Of a stretch of DNA of 64,000 bases, positions 17,581 to 26,270 are shown one piece after another. Every line of letters begins with the position of its first letter. The first letter of the stretch is position 1. A program made the translations under genes and the position numbers. The notes beneath the pieces are model-generated. The model was given only the letters and a program-made list of their open reading frames with translations, made no database searches and had not been told where the DNA came from. Origin of the DNA: JAXLRU01 sp046330935 (GTDB lineage Bacteria > Actinomycetota > Actinomycetes > Actinomycetales > Kineosporiaceae); assembly GCA_046330935.1 (NCBI GenBank), contig JAXLRU010000006.1, positions 248,001 to 312,000 of the forward strand, written 5' to 3'.

Positions 17581-17585
17581 TTGAG
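17581..17585. repeat. target-site duplication, right copy (TTGAG)
   Basis: TTGAG directly after the right end of the insertion element, identical to 15962-15966. The hsdR reading continues from 17586 (CTG, Leu157). Confidence 0.9.
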
Positions 17586-20248
17586 CTGAAGAACCCGAAC
17601 ACCGGCCAGGATGTCGACGACGCCATCGCCCAGTACCGCGCCCGGAACCCTCACGAACCGATCTTCGCCCGGCGCGCGGTCGTCCACTTCGCCGTCGACC
17701 CCGACAAGGCGTTCCTCACCACGCGCCTGCAGGGCGCCGACACTCGGTTCCTGCCGTTCAACGTCGGCACGAACGGCCCCGGCGTCAGCGGCGGCGCCGG
17801 CAACCCGCCCGCCGAGCCCGGCAGCTACGCCGTCGCCTACCTGTGGGAGCAGATCCTCCAGCGCGACGCCTGGCTCGAGATCCTCCAGCGGTTCGTGCAC
17901 GTTCAGGGCTCGCACAAGCGGGGCACCAGGACCGACCCCCACACCGCGCCCCGGATCTTCCCCCGCTACCACCAATGGCACGCCGTCCAGACGATGGTCG
18001 CCCACGCCCGCACCCACGGGGCCGGCAACTCCTACCTGATCCAGCACTCCGCCGGGTCGGGTAAGTCCAACACCATCGCCTGGCTCGCCCACCGCCTCTC
18101 CACCCTGTTCGACGAGGCCAATCAGCCGGTCTTCCACAAGATCGTGGTCATCACCGACCGCACCGCCCTCGACCAGCAGCTGCAGCGGACGATCTCGCAG
18201 TTCGACCACGAGCCGGGCGTCGTCAAGAAGATCGACGAGGACTCCGATCAGCTCGCCAAGGCCCTCGACGACTCCACCTCGAAGATCGTCATCAGCACGC
18301 TGCAGAAGTACCCGTACGTGCTCGGCAAGATCGCGGGCATGGGCCTCGGCGGCCGACGCTACGCCGTCATCATCGACGAGGCCCACACCTCCCAGGGCGG
18401 CGACGCCGCCGCCAAGCTCAAGCAGGCCCTCGGCGCCGACGCCGCCCCCCAGGACGACGAGGCCGAAGACCTCGCCACCTACCTCACCCGGGTCCGCGGC
18501 AAGCAGCCGAACCTCTCCTACTTCGCGTTCACCGCCACCCCGAAATCCGCCACGCTCAAGCTGTTCGGCACCTGGGACCCCGACCGCGTCAACCCGCACA
18601 ACGGCACCGTCGGCATGCACGTGCCGTTCCACGTCTACTCGATGCGGCAGGCGATCGACGAGGGCTACATCCTCGACGTCCTCGCCAACTACCTCACCTA
18701 CGAGACGAAGTGGCGACTCCGCAACGCCGCCGTCGATGCCCTCGACTCCAAGCTCACCGACCCCGAGGTCGACGAGGCCAAGGCGAAGGCGAAACTCGTC
18801 CGGCTCGCCCTGCGCCACCCCACCTCCGTCGCGCAGAAGGCCAAGCTGATCGTCGACGACTTCCAGGAGTCGATCGCGCCGCGCCTCGGCGGCCGGGCTA
18901 AGGCCATGGTCGTCACCGACGGCCGGGAGGACGCGCTCAAGCTCTACCAGGCGATCAGCCGGTACATCGACGACCTCGGCATCGGCATCGGCGTCCTCGT
19001 CGCCTTCTCCGGCTCCCTGCCCGACAAGGCGACCGGCGTCGAGTACACCGAGGCGCAGCTCAATGGCTTCGGGGAGAAGCAGCTCCCCGACCACTTCGCC
19101 TACACGAAGGCCGACGACCCGCAGGCCAAGGCCCGCGACCAGCAGGAATACCGGATCCTCGTCGCCGCCGACAAGTACCAGACCGGCTTCGACCAGCCCC
19201 TCCTGTGCGGCATGTACGTCGACAAGACGCTCACCGGCGTCAGCGCCGTCCAGACCCTCTCGCGGCTCAACCGCACCCACCCGCTCAAGACGCAGGACGA
19301 CGTCCGCATCCTCGACTTCGTCAACAAGGCCGACGACCTCCAGGCCGCGTTCAAGGACTGGTTCGAGACAACCATCACCGAACCCGCCGACCCCAACCTG
19401 CTCTACGACAGGCAGCGCGAGGTCATGGACTACCACGTGCTCGCCGACTCCGAGATGAAGGCGTTCCTCGTGGCCCTCGCCGCCGCAGGCCCCGACAAGC
19501 GCTCCGACGCCGCAGAGAAGCGCCTGCACGCGCAACTCCACCAGCACCTGACGCCGGCGCTCGACCGGTTCGCGGCGCTGGACACCGAGGACGAACGCGA
19601 CGGCTTCCGGGGTGCCCTGCAGACCTACGTCCGCGCTTACAGTCTGCTCGCGCAGATCACCGACTGGGGCGATCCCGACCTCGAACGCCTCTACCAGTAC
19701 GGGCGGTTCCTGCTCCTGCGCCTGCCCGGGCGGCCCGCCACCGCCGTCGACGTCGGCGACGCCGACCTCACCCATTTCCGGCTCCAGTTCACGGGCGCCC
19801 ACGACGTCTCCCTGAGCCCTGCAGGCGACCGGGACGTCCGCGGGCACGCCGCCGACGGCGGGGGCCGCCGCGAACCCACGATGACGCCGCTGTCGGAGGT
19901 CATCGCCGAGCTCAACGACCGGTTCGGGCTCGACCTCGGCACCTCCGACCAGATCCTGATCTACCAGCAGGTCGTCGGCCTGATCGAAGACCCCACCATG
20001 CAGCAGATCGCCCTGCAGAACGACGAGGACCGGTTCGGTCAGGTCGCCGACGACAAGCTCGACGAGCTCATGGCCGACAACGCCGAACGCAACGCGGACT
20101 TCGCCCAGAAGTACTTCGACAACGACGACTTCTCGGCCAGGATCAAGGAGGCGGCACGCAAGCGCGCCTACCGCATCATCCGCGACCCGATGCGCGACGA
20201 GGTGATGGCGAAGCTGCGCGAGGAAATGGGCCGGGAGACAGGGGTCTG

Positions 20249-21811
20249 GTGACGGAGACGGGGATGGGGGGCGGGCAGCGCGTCGTCGGCGGTCGGTACC
20301 GCATCGACGCGCTGCTCGGGCGCGGCGGCATGAGCGAGGTGTACGTCGGTCACGACGAGCGTCTCGACCGGCCTGTCGCCGTCAAGGTGCTGCGCCAGGC
20401 TCCCCTTGACGGGCGCGCCGAAGGGCCCGAGGCGCTGGAACTGCTGGACGCCCAGGACCGCGACCGGCTCCGCTTCCTTCGCGAGATCCGGATGGCCGCC
20501 CGCCTGGAACACCCCGGCACGCCCGCCGTCTACGACACGGGCGTCGACGAGGACCGCGACGGGACGCGGATCTGGCTCGTCATGCAACTGCTGCGTGGCC
20601 GCACCCTCGAAGGCCTGCTCGATGAGGCCGACTTCGAGCACGCGCCTCCGCCGGTGACGTGGGCCGCCGCGCTCGCCGCCCAGATCGCCGCCGTCCTCGC
20701 CGACGTCCACCGCGTCGACATCGTCCACCGCGACATCAAGCCCGCGAACATCATGGTCGTCGACGGCGGGCTGGTGAAGGTCCTCGACTTCGGTATCGCG
20801 ATCCTGCGGGGCGCCGGCTCCCTGCCCCGGCTCACCCAGGTCGACCGGACCGTCGGGACGCCCACGTACATGTCGCCCGAACAGCATCTCGGCCGACCCG
20901 TCACCGCCGCCTCCGACGTCTACTCGCTCGGCTGCCTTCTCTTCGAGCTGCTCACCGGCGACCCTCCCTACCTCGCCACCGAGAGCGTCCCCCTGCGCGC
21001 ACACCACCTGCAGTCGCCCGTCCCGTCCGTGCGCGCCGCGAGATCCGACGTCCCCACCGACCTCGACGCCCTCGTGGCCGCGATGATGGCGAAGGAGCCC
21101 GAGCGCCGTCCCTCCGCCACCGACGTCTACGCCGCGCTCGTCCCCCACCTGCATGCAGCGCCGGGCGAGCCGTCGGGCGACCCACGCGACCCGACTCGCC
21201 CGTTCCACCTGCCGCTACTCGCTCAGCGCCCCGAACGCGACGCCGACGGTGTCAGCAAGCCACTCGACCAGCGCGATTTCGAGGACGCCGTAGAACACGC
21301 CTCACAGCTCCTGGAGGAGGGCGAGGCCCCTGCCGCAGTCAGGTTGTTGCAGGACGCCCACGAGCGCGCCACCGGCGACCCACTCCATCGCCTCGAACTG
21401 ACCCGCATGCTCGGACTCGCCCTCTACCTGACCGGCGAAAGTCGCCGCGCCGCGGGCCTCTTGGCCGAGGCAGGGCGGCGCTACCGCTCGAGCCTCGCGG
21501 CGTCCCACCCGCGGGTGCTCGAGTGTGCCTACCACGCCGGACACGCCTACGCCGAGGTCGGCGAGGGCGCTGCTGCACTCGCGCAACTCCGGTTCTTCGT
21601 TCAGAACGCGCCCACCAACGGCGACGACGCCGCCGAGCAGCACGTCGAGAGTCGCTTCGTGATCGCTCAGTTGCTCGGCGCCGACGGTCGGCTCGAGGAG
21701 GCGCTGGCGGAACTTCGAGCGATCGTCCCGCTGCTTCAGCACCTGCATGGCGACGAGTCGATCCAGCTGCGCAACGTTCTCAGGCAGATCGAGCGCTTGG
21801 AGAAGCCGTGA
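20249..21811 (+). CDS. Ser/Thr protein kinase with C-terminal TPR-like region, coupled to hsdR
   Basis: 520 residues from GTG 20249, which overlaps the hsdR stop (GTGA), so translation is coupled. Residues about 10-290 are a complete Hanks-type kinase: glycine loop LLGRGGMSEVYVG, VAVKVL lysine, catalytic loop IVHRDIKPANIM, VLDFGIAI, activation segment GTPTYMSPEQHLG and DVYSLGCLLFELLTG. There is no transmembrane helix, so it is cytosolic. Residues about 330-520 are helical repeats of TPR type (DAVEHASQLLEEGEAPAAVRLLQDAHER, LGLALYLTGESRRAAGLLAEAGRRY, RFVIAQLLGADGRLEEALAELRAI), a likely protein-interaction or sensing module. Kinases tied to restriction operons are known from Pgl-like and Stk2 phage defences; a link to this type I system is an inference from overlap and shared strand. 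Confidence 0.85.
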   Translation: MTETGMGGGQRVVGGRYRIDALLGRGGMSEVYVGHDERLDRPVAVKVLRQAPLDGRAEGPEALELLDAQDRDRLRFLREIRMAARLEHPGTPAVYDTGVDEDRDGTRIWLVMQLLRGRTLEGLLDEADFEHAPPPVTWAAALAAQIAAVLADVHRVDIVHRDIKPANIMVVDGGLVKVLDFGIAILRGAGSLPRLTQVDRTVGTPTYMSPEQHLGRPVTAASDVYSLGCLLFELLTGDPPYLATESVPLRAHHLQSPVPSVRAARSDVPTDLDALVAAMMAKEPERRPSATDVYAALVPHLHAAPGEPSGDPRDPTRPFHLPLLAQRPERDADGVSKPLDQRDFEDAVEHASQLLEEGEAPAAVRLLQDAHERATGDPLHRLELTRMLGLALYLTGESRRAAGLLAEAGRRYRSSLAASHPRVLECAYHAGHAYAEVGEGAAALAQLRFFVQNAPTNGDDAAEQHVESRFVIAQLLGADGRLEEALAELRAIVPLLQHLHGDESIQLRNVLRQIERLEKP

Positions 21812-22224
21812 CCCGGTCGTCGGCAAGAGTTGACGGGCGCCCAGCAGCACGTCGCCCGATAGGTCCGTGAGCGGACTGATTCTGCGACGTCACCCGTGAT
21901 GGACATCGCCGACGCCGCCCGGCAACTCGGCCTGCCGGAGCGGGTCGCGAGACACCTGGCCGCCAGCGGCGATCTGTAAGGCTGTCGGACGCCGCTGACC
22001 CCGATGGTGGCCCTGCCCACGCCGCCGTGCGCTCGGCGCTGGACTGTCGGACTGCTCATGGCCTGCGGCTCCGCCAGGTGCATGAACCTAGGGGATCGTG
22101 GGCAACTGCCGCGGCCCCCTGCGGGCTGCCGCCGTCGACCTCCTCGACGCCCAGGATGCCAGGGCGCAAGCGGCCACAACCTCTTGGCTCTCGTCGCTCG
22201 TGGGCGCGATCCTCGAGCCGACAG
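21812..22224. other. 413-bp gap after the defence island; probable HTH gene remnant
   Basis: No full gene is visible between the kinase and the tRNA. The clearest trace is a 26-codon frame at 21899-21979 (ATG to TAA) reading MDIADAARQLGLPERVARHL and then AASGDL. It looks like the first helix-turn-helix of an excisionase-type or MerR-like DNA-binding domain that breaks off. The rest (21980-22220) has no recognisable coding sequence. A decayed recombination-related gene beside a tRNA would fit an island edge, but no integrase or att repeat was found. Confidence 0.4.
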
Positions 22225-22297
22225 TACCCCCGGCGGGACTCGAACCCGCACTCGAGCGCTTTTAAGGCGCCTGCCTCTGCCGTTGGGCTACGGGGGC
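22225..22297 (-). tRNA. tRNA with anticodon UAA and a short variable loop (nominally Leu)
   Basis: 73 nt on the minus strand. Acceptor GCCCCCG pairs with CGGGGGT (first pair G-U), the discriminator is A and CCA is not encoded. The D-arm is GCCCAACGGCAGAGGC. The anticodon stem GGCGC/GCGCT encloses CTTAAAA, which puts UAA at positions 34-36 after a proper U33. The variable loop is CGAGT and the T-arm is GCGGG-TTCGAGT-CCCGC. UAA would read UUA leucine codons, yet bacterial tRNA-Leu is class II with a long variable arm. This one is class I in form, so its charging identity is uncertain. It lies 77 bp downstream of ndh and at the right edge of the accessory region. Confidence 0.75.
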
Positions 22298-22374
22298 GAC
22301 ACGGCGAACCGGACGCCGAACCCGAGGGCTTCGGGATCGACGTCCGGTTCAGGGTAGTCAGCCGGTGGGGGCGG

Positions 22375-23727
22375 TCAGGCGCGCACCTCGTGCGAGCCCT
22401 CCTTGGCGCCCGCGGCGGCCTCGAACTCGTGGAAGGGGACGGCCAGCGAGCCGAGGCTGACGATCTCGCGCCGGAACAGCAGCGCGAGCGTCCACTCCGA
22501 GACCACGCGCATCTTGCGGTTGAGGGTGGGGACCCGCGAGAGGTGGTAGGTGCGGTGCATGAACCACGCCGGCCAGCCCTTGAGCTTGATCCCGTAGACC
22601 TGCGCGACGCCCTTGTGCAGCCCGAGGCTGGCCACCGAGCCCGCGTACTTGTGCCGGTACTCCTTCGGCTCCTTGCCCGCCAGGCGCGCCACGATGTTGT
22701 CGGCGAGCACCTTCGCCTGGCGCACGGCGTGCTGGGCGCTGGGGCCGCAGAACGCGCCGGGGTTGCTGAGGTCGGGCACGGCCGCGTTGTCGCCCGCACC
22801 CCAGGCGCCCTCGACGCCGTCAACCTCGAGCGTGGCCTTGCAGCGCAGGCGGCCCTTGTCGTCGGTGGGCAGGTGCAGGTACTCCACGGCGGGGTTGGCC
22901 TTGACGCCGGCGGTCCAGACAAGCGTGTCGGTGTCGAACTCGGTGCCGTCGCTGAGGACGACGTGCCCGTCGACGCAGCTGTCCAGCCGGGTGCCGAGCT
23001 TGACGTCGATCGCCCGCGAGCGCAGCTCCTCGACGGTGTAGCGGCCCATGTCGGCGCCGACCTCGGGCAGGATCCGGTCGGTCGCCTCGACGAGGACGAA
23101 GCGCAGGTCGGCCGCGGTGATCCGCTTGTAGTAGGCGGTGGCCGCGCGGGCGAGGTCCTCCAGCTCGGCGAGGGCCTCGACGCCTGCGTAGCCGCCGCCG
23201 ACGAACACGAACGTCAGGGCGCGACGCCGGCGCTCGACGTCCACGGTCGACTCGGCGACGTCGAGGCTGTGCAGGATCTGGTTGCGCAAGTAGATGGCCT
23301 CCTCGACGGTCTTGAAGCCGACGCCGACATCGGCCAGACCGGGGATCGGCAGGGTGCGCGCGACCGAGCCGAGGGCCACCACGACGCTGTCGTAGGGAAG
23401 GTCGTACTCCTCCCCCTGGAGCGGGTCGATCCGGGCCGTGTGCTGCTCGGGGTCGAGGCTGACGACCCGGGCGTTGAGCACCTCGCAGCGCTTGAGCACG
23501 CGCCGCAGGGGTACGACCACGTGGCGGGGCGAGAGCGCCCCGGCCGATGCCTCGGGCAGGAACGGCTGGTAGGTCATGTAGGCCCGCGGGTCGACGACGG
23601 TGATCGTGACTTCGCCCCGCGCGAGCTTGCCGCGCAGGCGGGACTGCAGTCGCAGGGCCGTGTACAGCCCGACGTAGCCGCCGCCGAGGACGAGGATCCG
23701 GTGAGGGGCCTTCTGCGTGATCGCCAT
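22375..23727 (-). CDS. ndh: type II NADH dehydrogenase
   Basis: 450 residues from ATG 23727. Two Rossmann dinucleotide folds are visible: RILVLGGGYVGLYTALRLQ near residue 10 for FAD and FVFVGGGYAGVEALAELEDL near 170 for NADH. Also typical are AYMTYQPFLPEASAG, LVWTAGVKANP, GAWGAGDNAAVPD and PSAQHAVRQAKVLADNI. Non-proton-pumping NDH-2 oxidises NADH and passes electrons to menaquinone at the inner membrane face. The C-terminal 70 residues are amphipathic and suit membrane attachment (KLKGWPAWFMHRTYHLSRVP). A perfect Rex operator lies 18 bp upstream of the start, so expression should follow the NADH/NAD+ ratio. It is single-gene and divergent from the lipoprotein gene. Confidence 0.93.
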   Translation of the reverse strand: MAITQKAPHRILVLGGGYVGLYTALRLQSRLRGKLARGEVTITVVDPRAYMTYQPFLPEASAGALSPRHVVVPLRRVLKRCEVLNARVVSLDPEQHTARIDPLQGEEYDLPYDSVVVALGSVARTLPIPGLADVGVGFKTVEEAIYLRNQILHSLDVAESTVDVERRRRALTFVFVGGGYAGVEALAELEDLARAATAYYKRITAADLRFVLVEATDRILPEVGADMGRYTVEELRSRAIDVKLGTRLDSCVDGHVVLSDGTEFDTDTLVWTAGVKANPAVEYLHLPTDDKGRLRCKATLEVDGVEGAWGAGDNAAVPDLSNPGAFCGPSAQHAVRQAKVLADNIVARLAGKEPKEYRHKYAGSVASLGLHKGVAQVYGIKLKGWPAWFMHRTYHLSRVPTLNRKMRVVSEWTLALLFRREIVSLGSLAVPFHEFEAAAGAKEGSHEVRA

Positions 23728-23744
23728 GAGGCAAGCCTAAGCGC

Positions 23745-23762
23745 TTGTGAACGCTTTCACAA
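23745..23762. promoter_or_regulatory. Rex operator upstream of ndh
   Basis: TTGTGAACGCTTTCACAA is an 18-bp site with perfect 7-bp arms (TTGTGAA/TTCACAA) and a 4-base centre. It matches the known Rex consensus TTGTGAANNNNTTCACAA. It lies 18-35 bp upstream of the ndh start, where Rex would block transcription when NADH is low. ndh is a classic Rex target. The site is also 76 bp upstream of the divergent lipoprotein gene. Confidence 0.85.
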
Positions 23763-23837
23763 TCGAGAATGCCCCTGCCTGGCGGTTGTCCACAGGCCTG
23801 CCGCGGCGAGCCTGTGGTTGTGGCTACGCTGCCGCGC

Positions 23838-24470
23838 ATGCTCGGGGACGACAAGACGCACCAGACCAGCGCTCGGCGAGCCCTCTCCTTCGGCCGCACA
23901 GCGATGGCCCTCGCGGCGGTGGGCGTCTGCCTCGCCCTCACCGGGTGTCAGGGCGAGCAGCCGCCGACCGCCGGAGCTCCGACTCTCGCCACGCCGTCCA
24001 CGTCATCGTCCGCACCCTCCCCCACGCAGCTGCCCGAGCCCACTCCGCCACCGGCCGTGCGCGTGAAGAACCAGGCGGGCGCCGAGGCCGCGTTCCGGTA
24101 CTTCCTCGACACCTACACCTACGGGTATGCCACGGGGAACGCCATCCCCCTGCGCGGCGCCGTCACCGACCGGTGCGAGTTCTGCCTCGGGATCGTGGAG
24201 TCCATCGGGAAGCTGGCGTCGAGCGGCGAGCACTACGAGCACGGCGGTCAGGAGGTCACATCCCTGGTCTCCGTGCGGGCGAACGACGATGCCGCGTACC
24301 TCTTGCGCGTGGTCGTGGACCAGAGCCGCGCCGTCCTCGTGGCCGAAGACGGAGCGACGAAGCGCACGGAGTCGGCAACCCGCGCTCAAGCTCTCGACAG
24401 TCTGGTGGTCTGGGACGGAGACCGATGGCGGGTGGACAAGCTCGGCGTCGTCGGCGGGAAGGCGTCGTGA
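23838..24470 (+). CDS. DUF6318-like lipoprotein
   Basis: 210 residues from ATG 23838. A basic N-terminus (THQTSARRALSFGRT) and hydrophobic stretch lead to a lipobox LTGC. A Thr/Pro/Ser linker follows, then a compact alpha+beta domain: AAFRYFLDTYTYGYATGN, VTDRCEFCLGIVESI, DSLVVWDGDRWRVDKLG. The pattern of a short NTF2-like fold with a CEFC pair matches DUF6318 lipoproteins of actinobacteria, whose function is unknown. Its stop overlaps the GTG of the next gene, so the two are co-translated. Upstream ATG codons (23769) would put non-signal sequence before the lipobox and are less likely. Confidence 0.7.
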   Translation: MLGDDKTHQTSARRALSFGRTAMALAAVGVCLALTGCQGEQPPTAGAPTLATPSTSSSAPSPTQLPEPTPPPAVRVKNQAGAEAAFRYFLDTYTYGYATGNAIPLRGAVTDRCEFCLGIVESIGKLASSGEHYEHGGQEVTSLVSVRANDDAAYLLRVVVDQSRAVLVAEDGATKRTESATRAQALDSLVVWDGDRWRVDKLGVVGGKAS

Positions 24471-25321
24471 AGTCCGCCATTGCGGTGCTCGCGGTGGTGG
24501 TTGCCGTCATCTCGTCGCCGCCTGAAGAAGGCGGCGAGCAGAGATGGGGGGTGCAACCGCAGGGAGGTAACTATGACGTCAGCACCTGGCTGCGGGACCT
24601 CAAGGAACGGCAGACCACGCCTCGCACCACCAAGCGCCCTTCGCCGCGCCCCACGCCGCAGCCGCGCCTCGTCAAGCTCGTGCCCGCCTGCGCATCCAAC
24701 AACCCCTGGCACGGGGGCAACGCCGACGCGATGTGCCCTGCGGCTCAACGATCCTGTCCGCAGGGGGGATACCTCGTCTGGGTGTTCACCACTACGACCA
24801 TCACCAACCCGAGCTCCGACGCCTGGGAGATGATCAACACGCGGTGCGTGACGGCTCGCGAGCCGGGGCGGCGCGCGGAGCGTGAAGCACCGGCGCTGGA
24901 CGAGGCCGCGTTCCGCCGACTGAAGCTGCCGGCGGCGGGCTTGCACCTGCAGCCCATGGGACGACCCGTCCTGATCAACGTCGAGACCAACAGTTGCGCC
25001 AGCGCGGACGCCGTCACCCTGACCACCACCCTGCTCGGCACGGCGATCGAGGTACAGGCCACTCCCGCGCGATTCACCTGGGACTACGGGGACGGCACGG
25101 TACGCACGACGTCCGATCCAGGGCACCCCTACCCAAACATGACGGTCGCCCACGTGTACACCCGACCCGGCCGTTACCAGGTGACCCTCACCACCACCTA
25201 CACCGGCCGCTACCGCGTCCAGGGAAGCCCCGACTGGTTGCCGGTCGACGGCACCGCGGAGGTGGCCAGCCAGCCCGTGATGCTGGAGGCGATCGAGACA
25301 CGCGCCGTCCTCGTCCCCTGA
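24467..25321 (+). CDS. exported protein with a PKD-type domain
   Basis: 284 residues from GTG 24467, overlapping the lipoprotein stop. The N-terminal stretch KSAIAVLAVVVAVISS is a short signal sequence or anchor. A basic Thr/Pro linker follows (PRTTKRPSPRPTPQPR). The C-terminal part holds a PKD-like beta-sandwich signature: PARFTWDYGDGTVRTTSDPG, then AHVYTRPGRYQVTLTTTYTG. Six cysteines in the middle (for example LVPACAS, DAMCPAAQRSCPQGG) suggest disulfides outside the cell. Pairing with the lipoprotein suggests a cell-surface unit; no enzymatic role is seen. Confidence 0.7.
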   Translation: MKSAIAVLAVVVAVISSPPEEGGEQRWGVQPQGGNYDVSTWLRDLKERQTTPRTTKRPSPRPTPQPRLVKLVPACASNNPWHGGNADAMCPAAQRSCPQGGYLVWVFTTTTITNPSSDAWEMINTRCVTAREPGRRAEREAPALDEAAFRRLKLPAAGLHLQPMGRPVLINVETNSCASADAVTLTTTLLGTAIEVQATPARFTWDYGDGTVRTTSDPGHPYPNMTVAHVYTRPGRYQVTLTTTYTGRYRVQGSPDWLPVDGTAEVASQPVMLEAIETRAVLVP

Positions 25322-25331
25322 CGCCCCCAAA

Positions 25332-26165
25332 TCACCCGCGCAGCGACCCGCACCGCTGCAGGACGGCGTCGAGCATCGACTCGGTGAGCCGTCCGGTGAA
25401 GGTGTTCTGCTGGCTCACGTGGTAGCTGCCGACCAGCCACCACCCGCGCCCGTCGGCGGCCTCCAGCCGCACGGCGGCGCCGTGCCCGAACCGCGGCGAG
25501 GGCACGGGCACGCCCAGCCCGCAGCGGCGCGCGGCGGCCAGGCCGGCCGCCCATGCGAACGCCCCCAGCGCGAGCACGACCCGTACCGAGGTCAGCAGCG
25601 CCAGCTCGGCGTCCAGCCAGGGCGCGCACGCGTCGCGCTCGGCGGGCGTCGGCTTGTTGTCGGGCGGCGCGCACCGCACGGCGGGCACCATCCGCGCCCC
25701 CACGAGCCGTTGCCCGTCACCGGCGTGCACGCTCGTCTCCTGCACCGCCAGCCCTGCCCGGTGCAGCGCCGCGAAGATCCAGTCCCCGGAACGGTCCCCG
25801 GTGAAGATCCGCCCCGTCCGGTTGCCGCCGTTCGCCGCCGGAGCGAGCCCCAGCACGAGCAGCCACGGCTGCGGATCGCCCCAGCCCGGGATCGGGCGGC
25901 CCCAGTACGGCTCGCCGGCGAACGACCGCCGCTTCACCGCAGCCACCGACTCCCGCCAGTCCACCAGCCGGGGGCAGGCGCGGCAGACGCTGCTCGCCGC
26001 CTCGACGTCCGACAGCGACGCGCATCCCGCGGCCAGCCGGGCCACGTCGCCGACGTCGGCAGCCACCGGCGTGGCCGGGGACGCCGGATCCCCGGGCCAG
26101 CCCGTCCCCGGCGGCACCGGGCTGGCGAACGGCACTCCGGTCAGCGGATGCGGGAGCCGGCTCAT
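25332..26165 (-). CDS. uracil-DNA glycosylase, family 5 type
   Basis: 277 residues from ATG 26165. The conserved cysteines of the 4Fe-4S-type glycosylases are present: [13 protein letters not shown] near residue 60 and [22 protein letters not shown] near 165. Motif [23 protein letters not shown] is the uracil-pocket loop with the Ala-rich form typical of family 5 (UdgB). [16 protein letters not shown] supplies the late His. The enzyme removes uracil and other damaged bases from DNA. It faces the PKD-protein gene convergently with 10 bp between stops. Confidence 0.88.
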   Translation of the reverse strand: MSRLPHPLTGVPFASPVPPGTGWPGDPASPATPVAADVGDVARLAAGCASLSDVEAASSVCRACPRLVDWRESVAAVKRRSFAGEPYWGRPIPGWGDPQPWLLVLGLAPAANGGNRTGRIFTGDRSGDWIFAALHRAGLAVQETSVHAGDGQRLVGARMVPAVRCAPPDNKPTPAERDACAPWLDAELALLTSVRVVLALGAFAWAAGLAAARRCGLGVPVPSPRFGHGAAVRLEAADGRGWWLVGSYHVSQQNTFTGRLTESMLDAVLQRCGSLRG

Positions 26166-26270
26166 CGCCGCATCATCGCGCGGGCGCTGCGGCGCGCAGC
26201 TCCGGGCGGGTCTGGGGAGCATCCTCGCGGCCAAACCGCGCGGATGCTCCCCAAAGCCCGCAGTCCCCCG

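Larger units (their letters stand above)
15499..20252 (+). pseudogene. hsdR: type I restriction subunit, interrupted by an insertion sequence
   Basis: ATG 15499 overlaps the hsdS stop. The first 156 codons (MSPGAYTELAFEDAIEQ...VDLALFVNGLPVATIE) end at 15966. The remainder resumes at 17586 with LKNPNTGQDVDDAIAQYR and runs to TGA 20252. Between them lie the insertion element and one copy of its 5-bp duplication. Joined, the reading is GLPVATIELKNPNTG with no lost base and 1044 codons. E156 and K158 form the ExK of the N-terminal nuclease; the Asp is in SVDLALF. The motor half is intact: IQHSAGSGKSNT (Walker A), VIIDEAHTSQ (motif II) and FAFTATPKSATL (motif III). The N-terminal fragment stops 27 bases into the element. 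Restriction must be off in this allele. The kinase gene overlaps the stop. Confidence 0.92.

Noticed and set aside
17526..19847. Long minus-strand frame opposite the hsdR motor half, and similar frames opposite ndh, the ABC-F and cysN genes
   Set aside because: Val/Gly/Asp repeats typical of reverse-complement GC-rich codons; no start signals or motifs.
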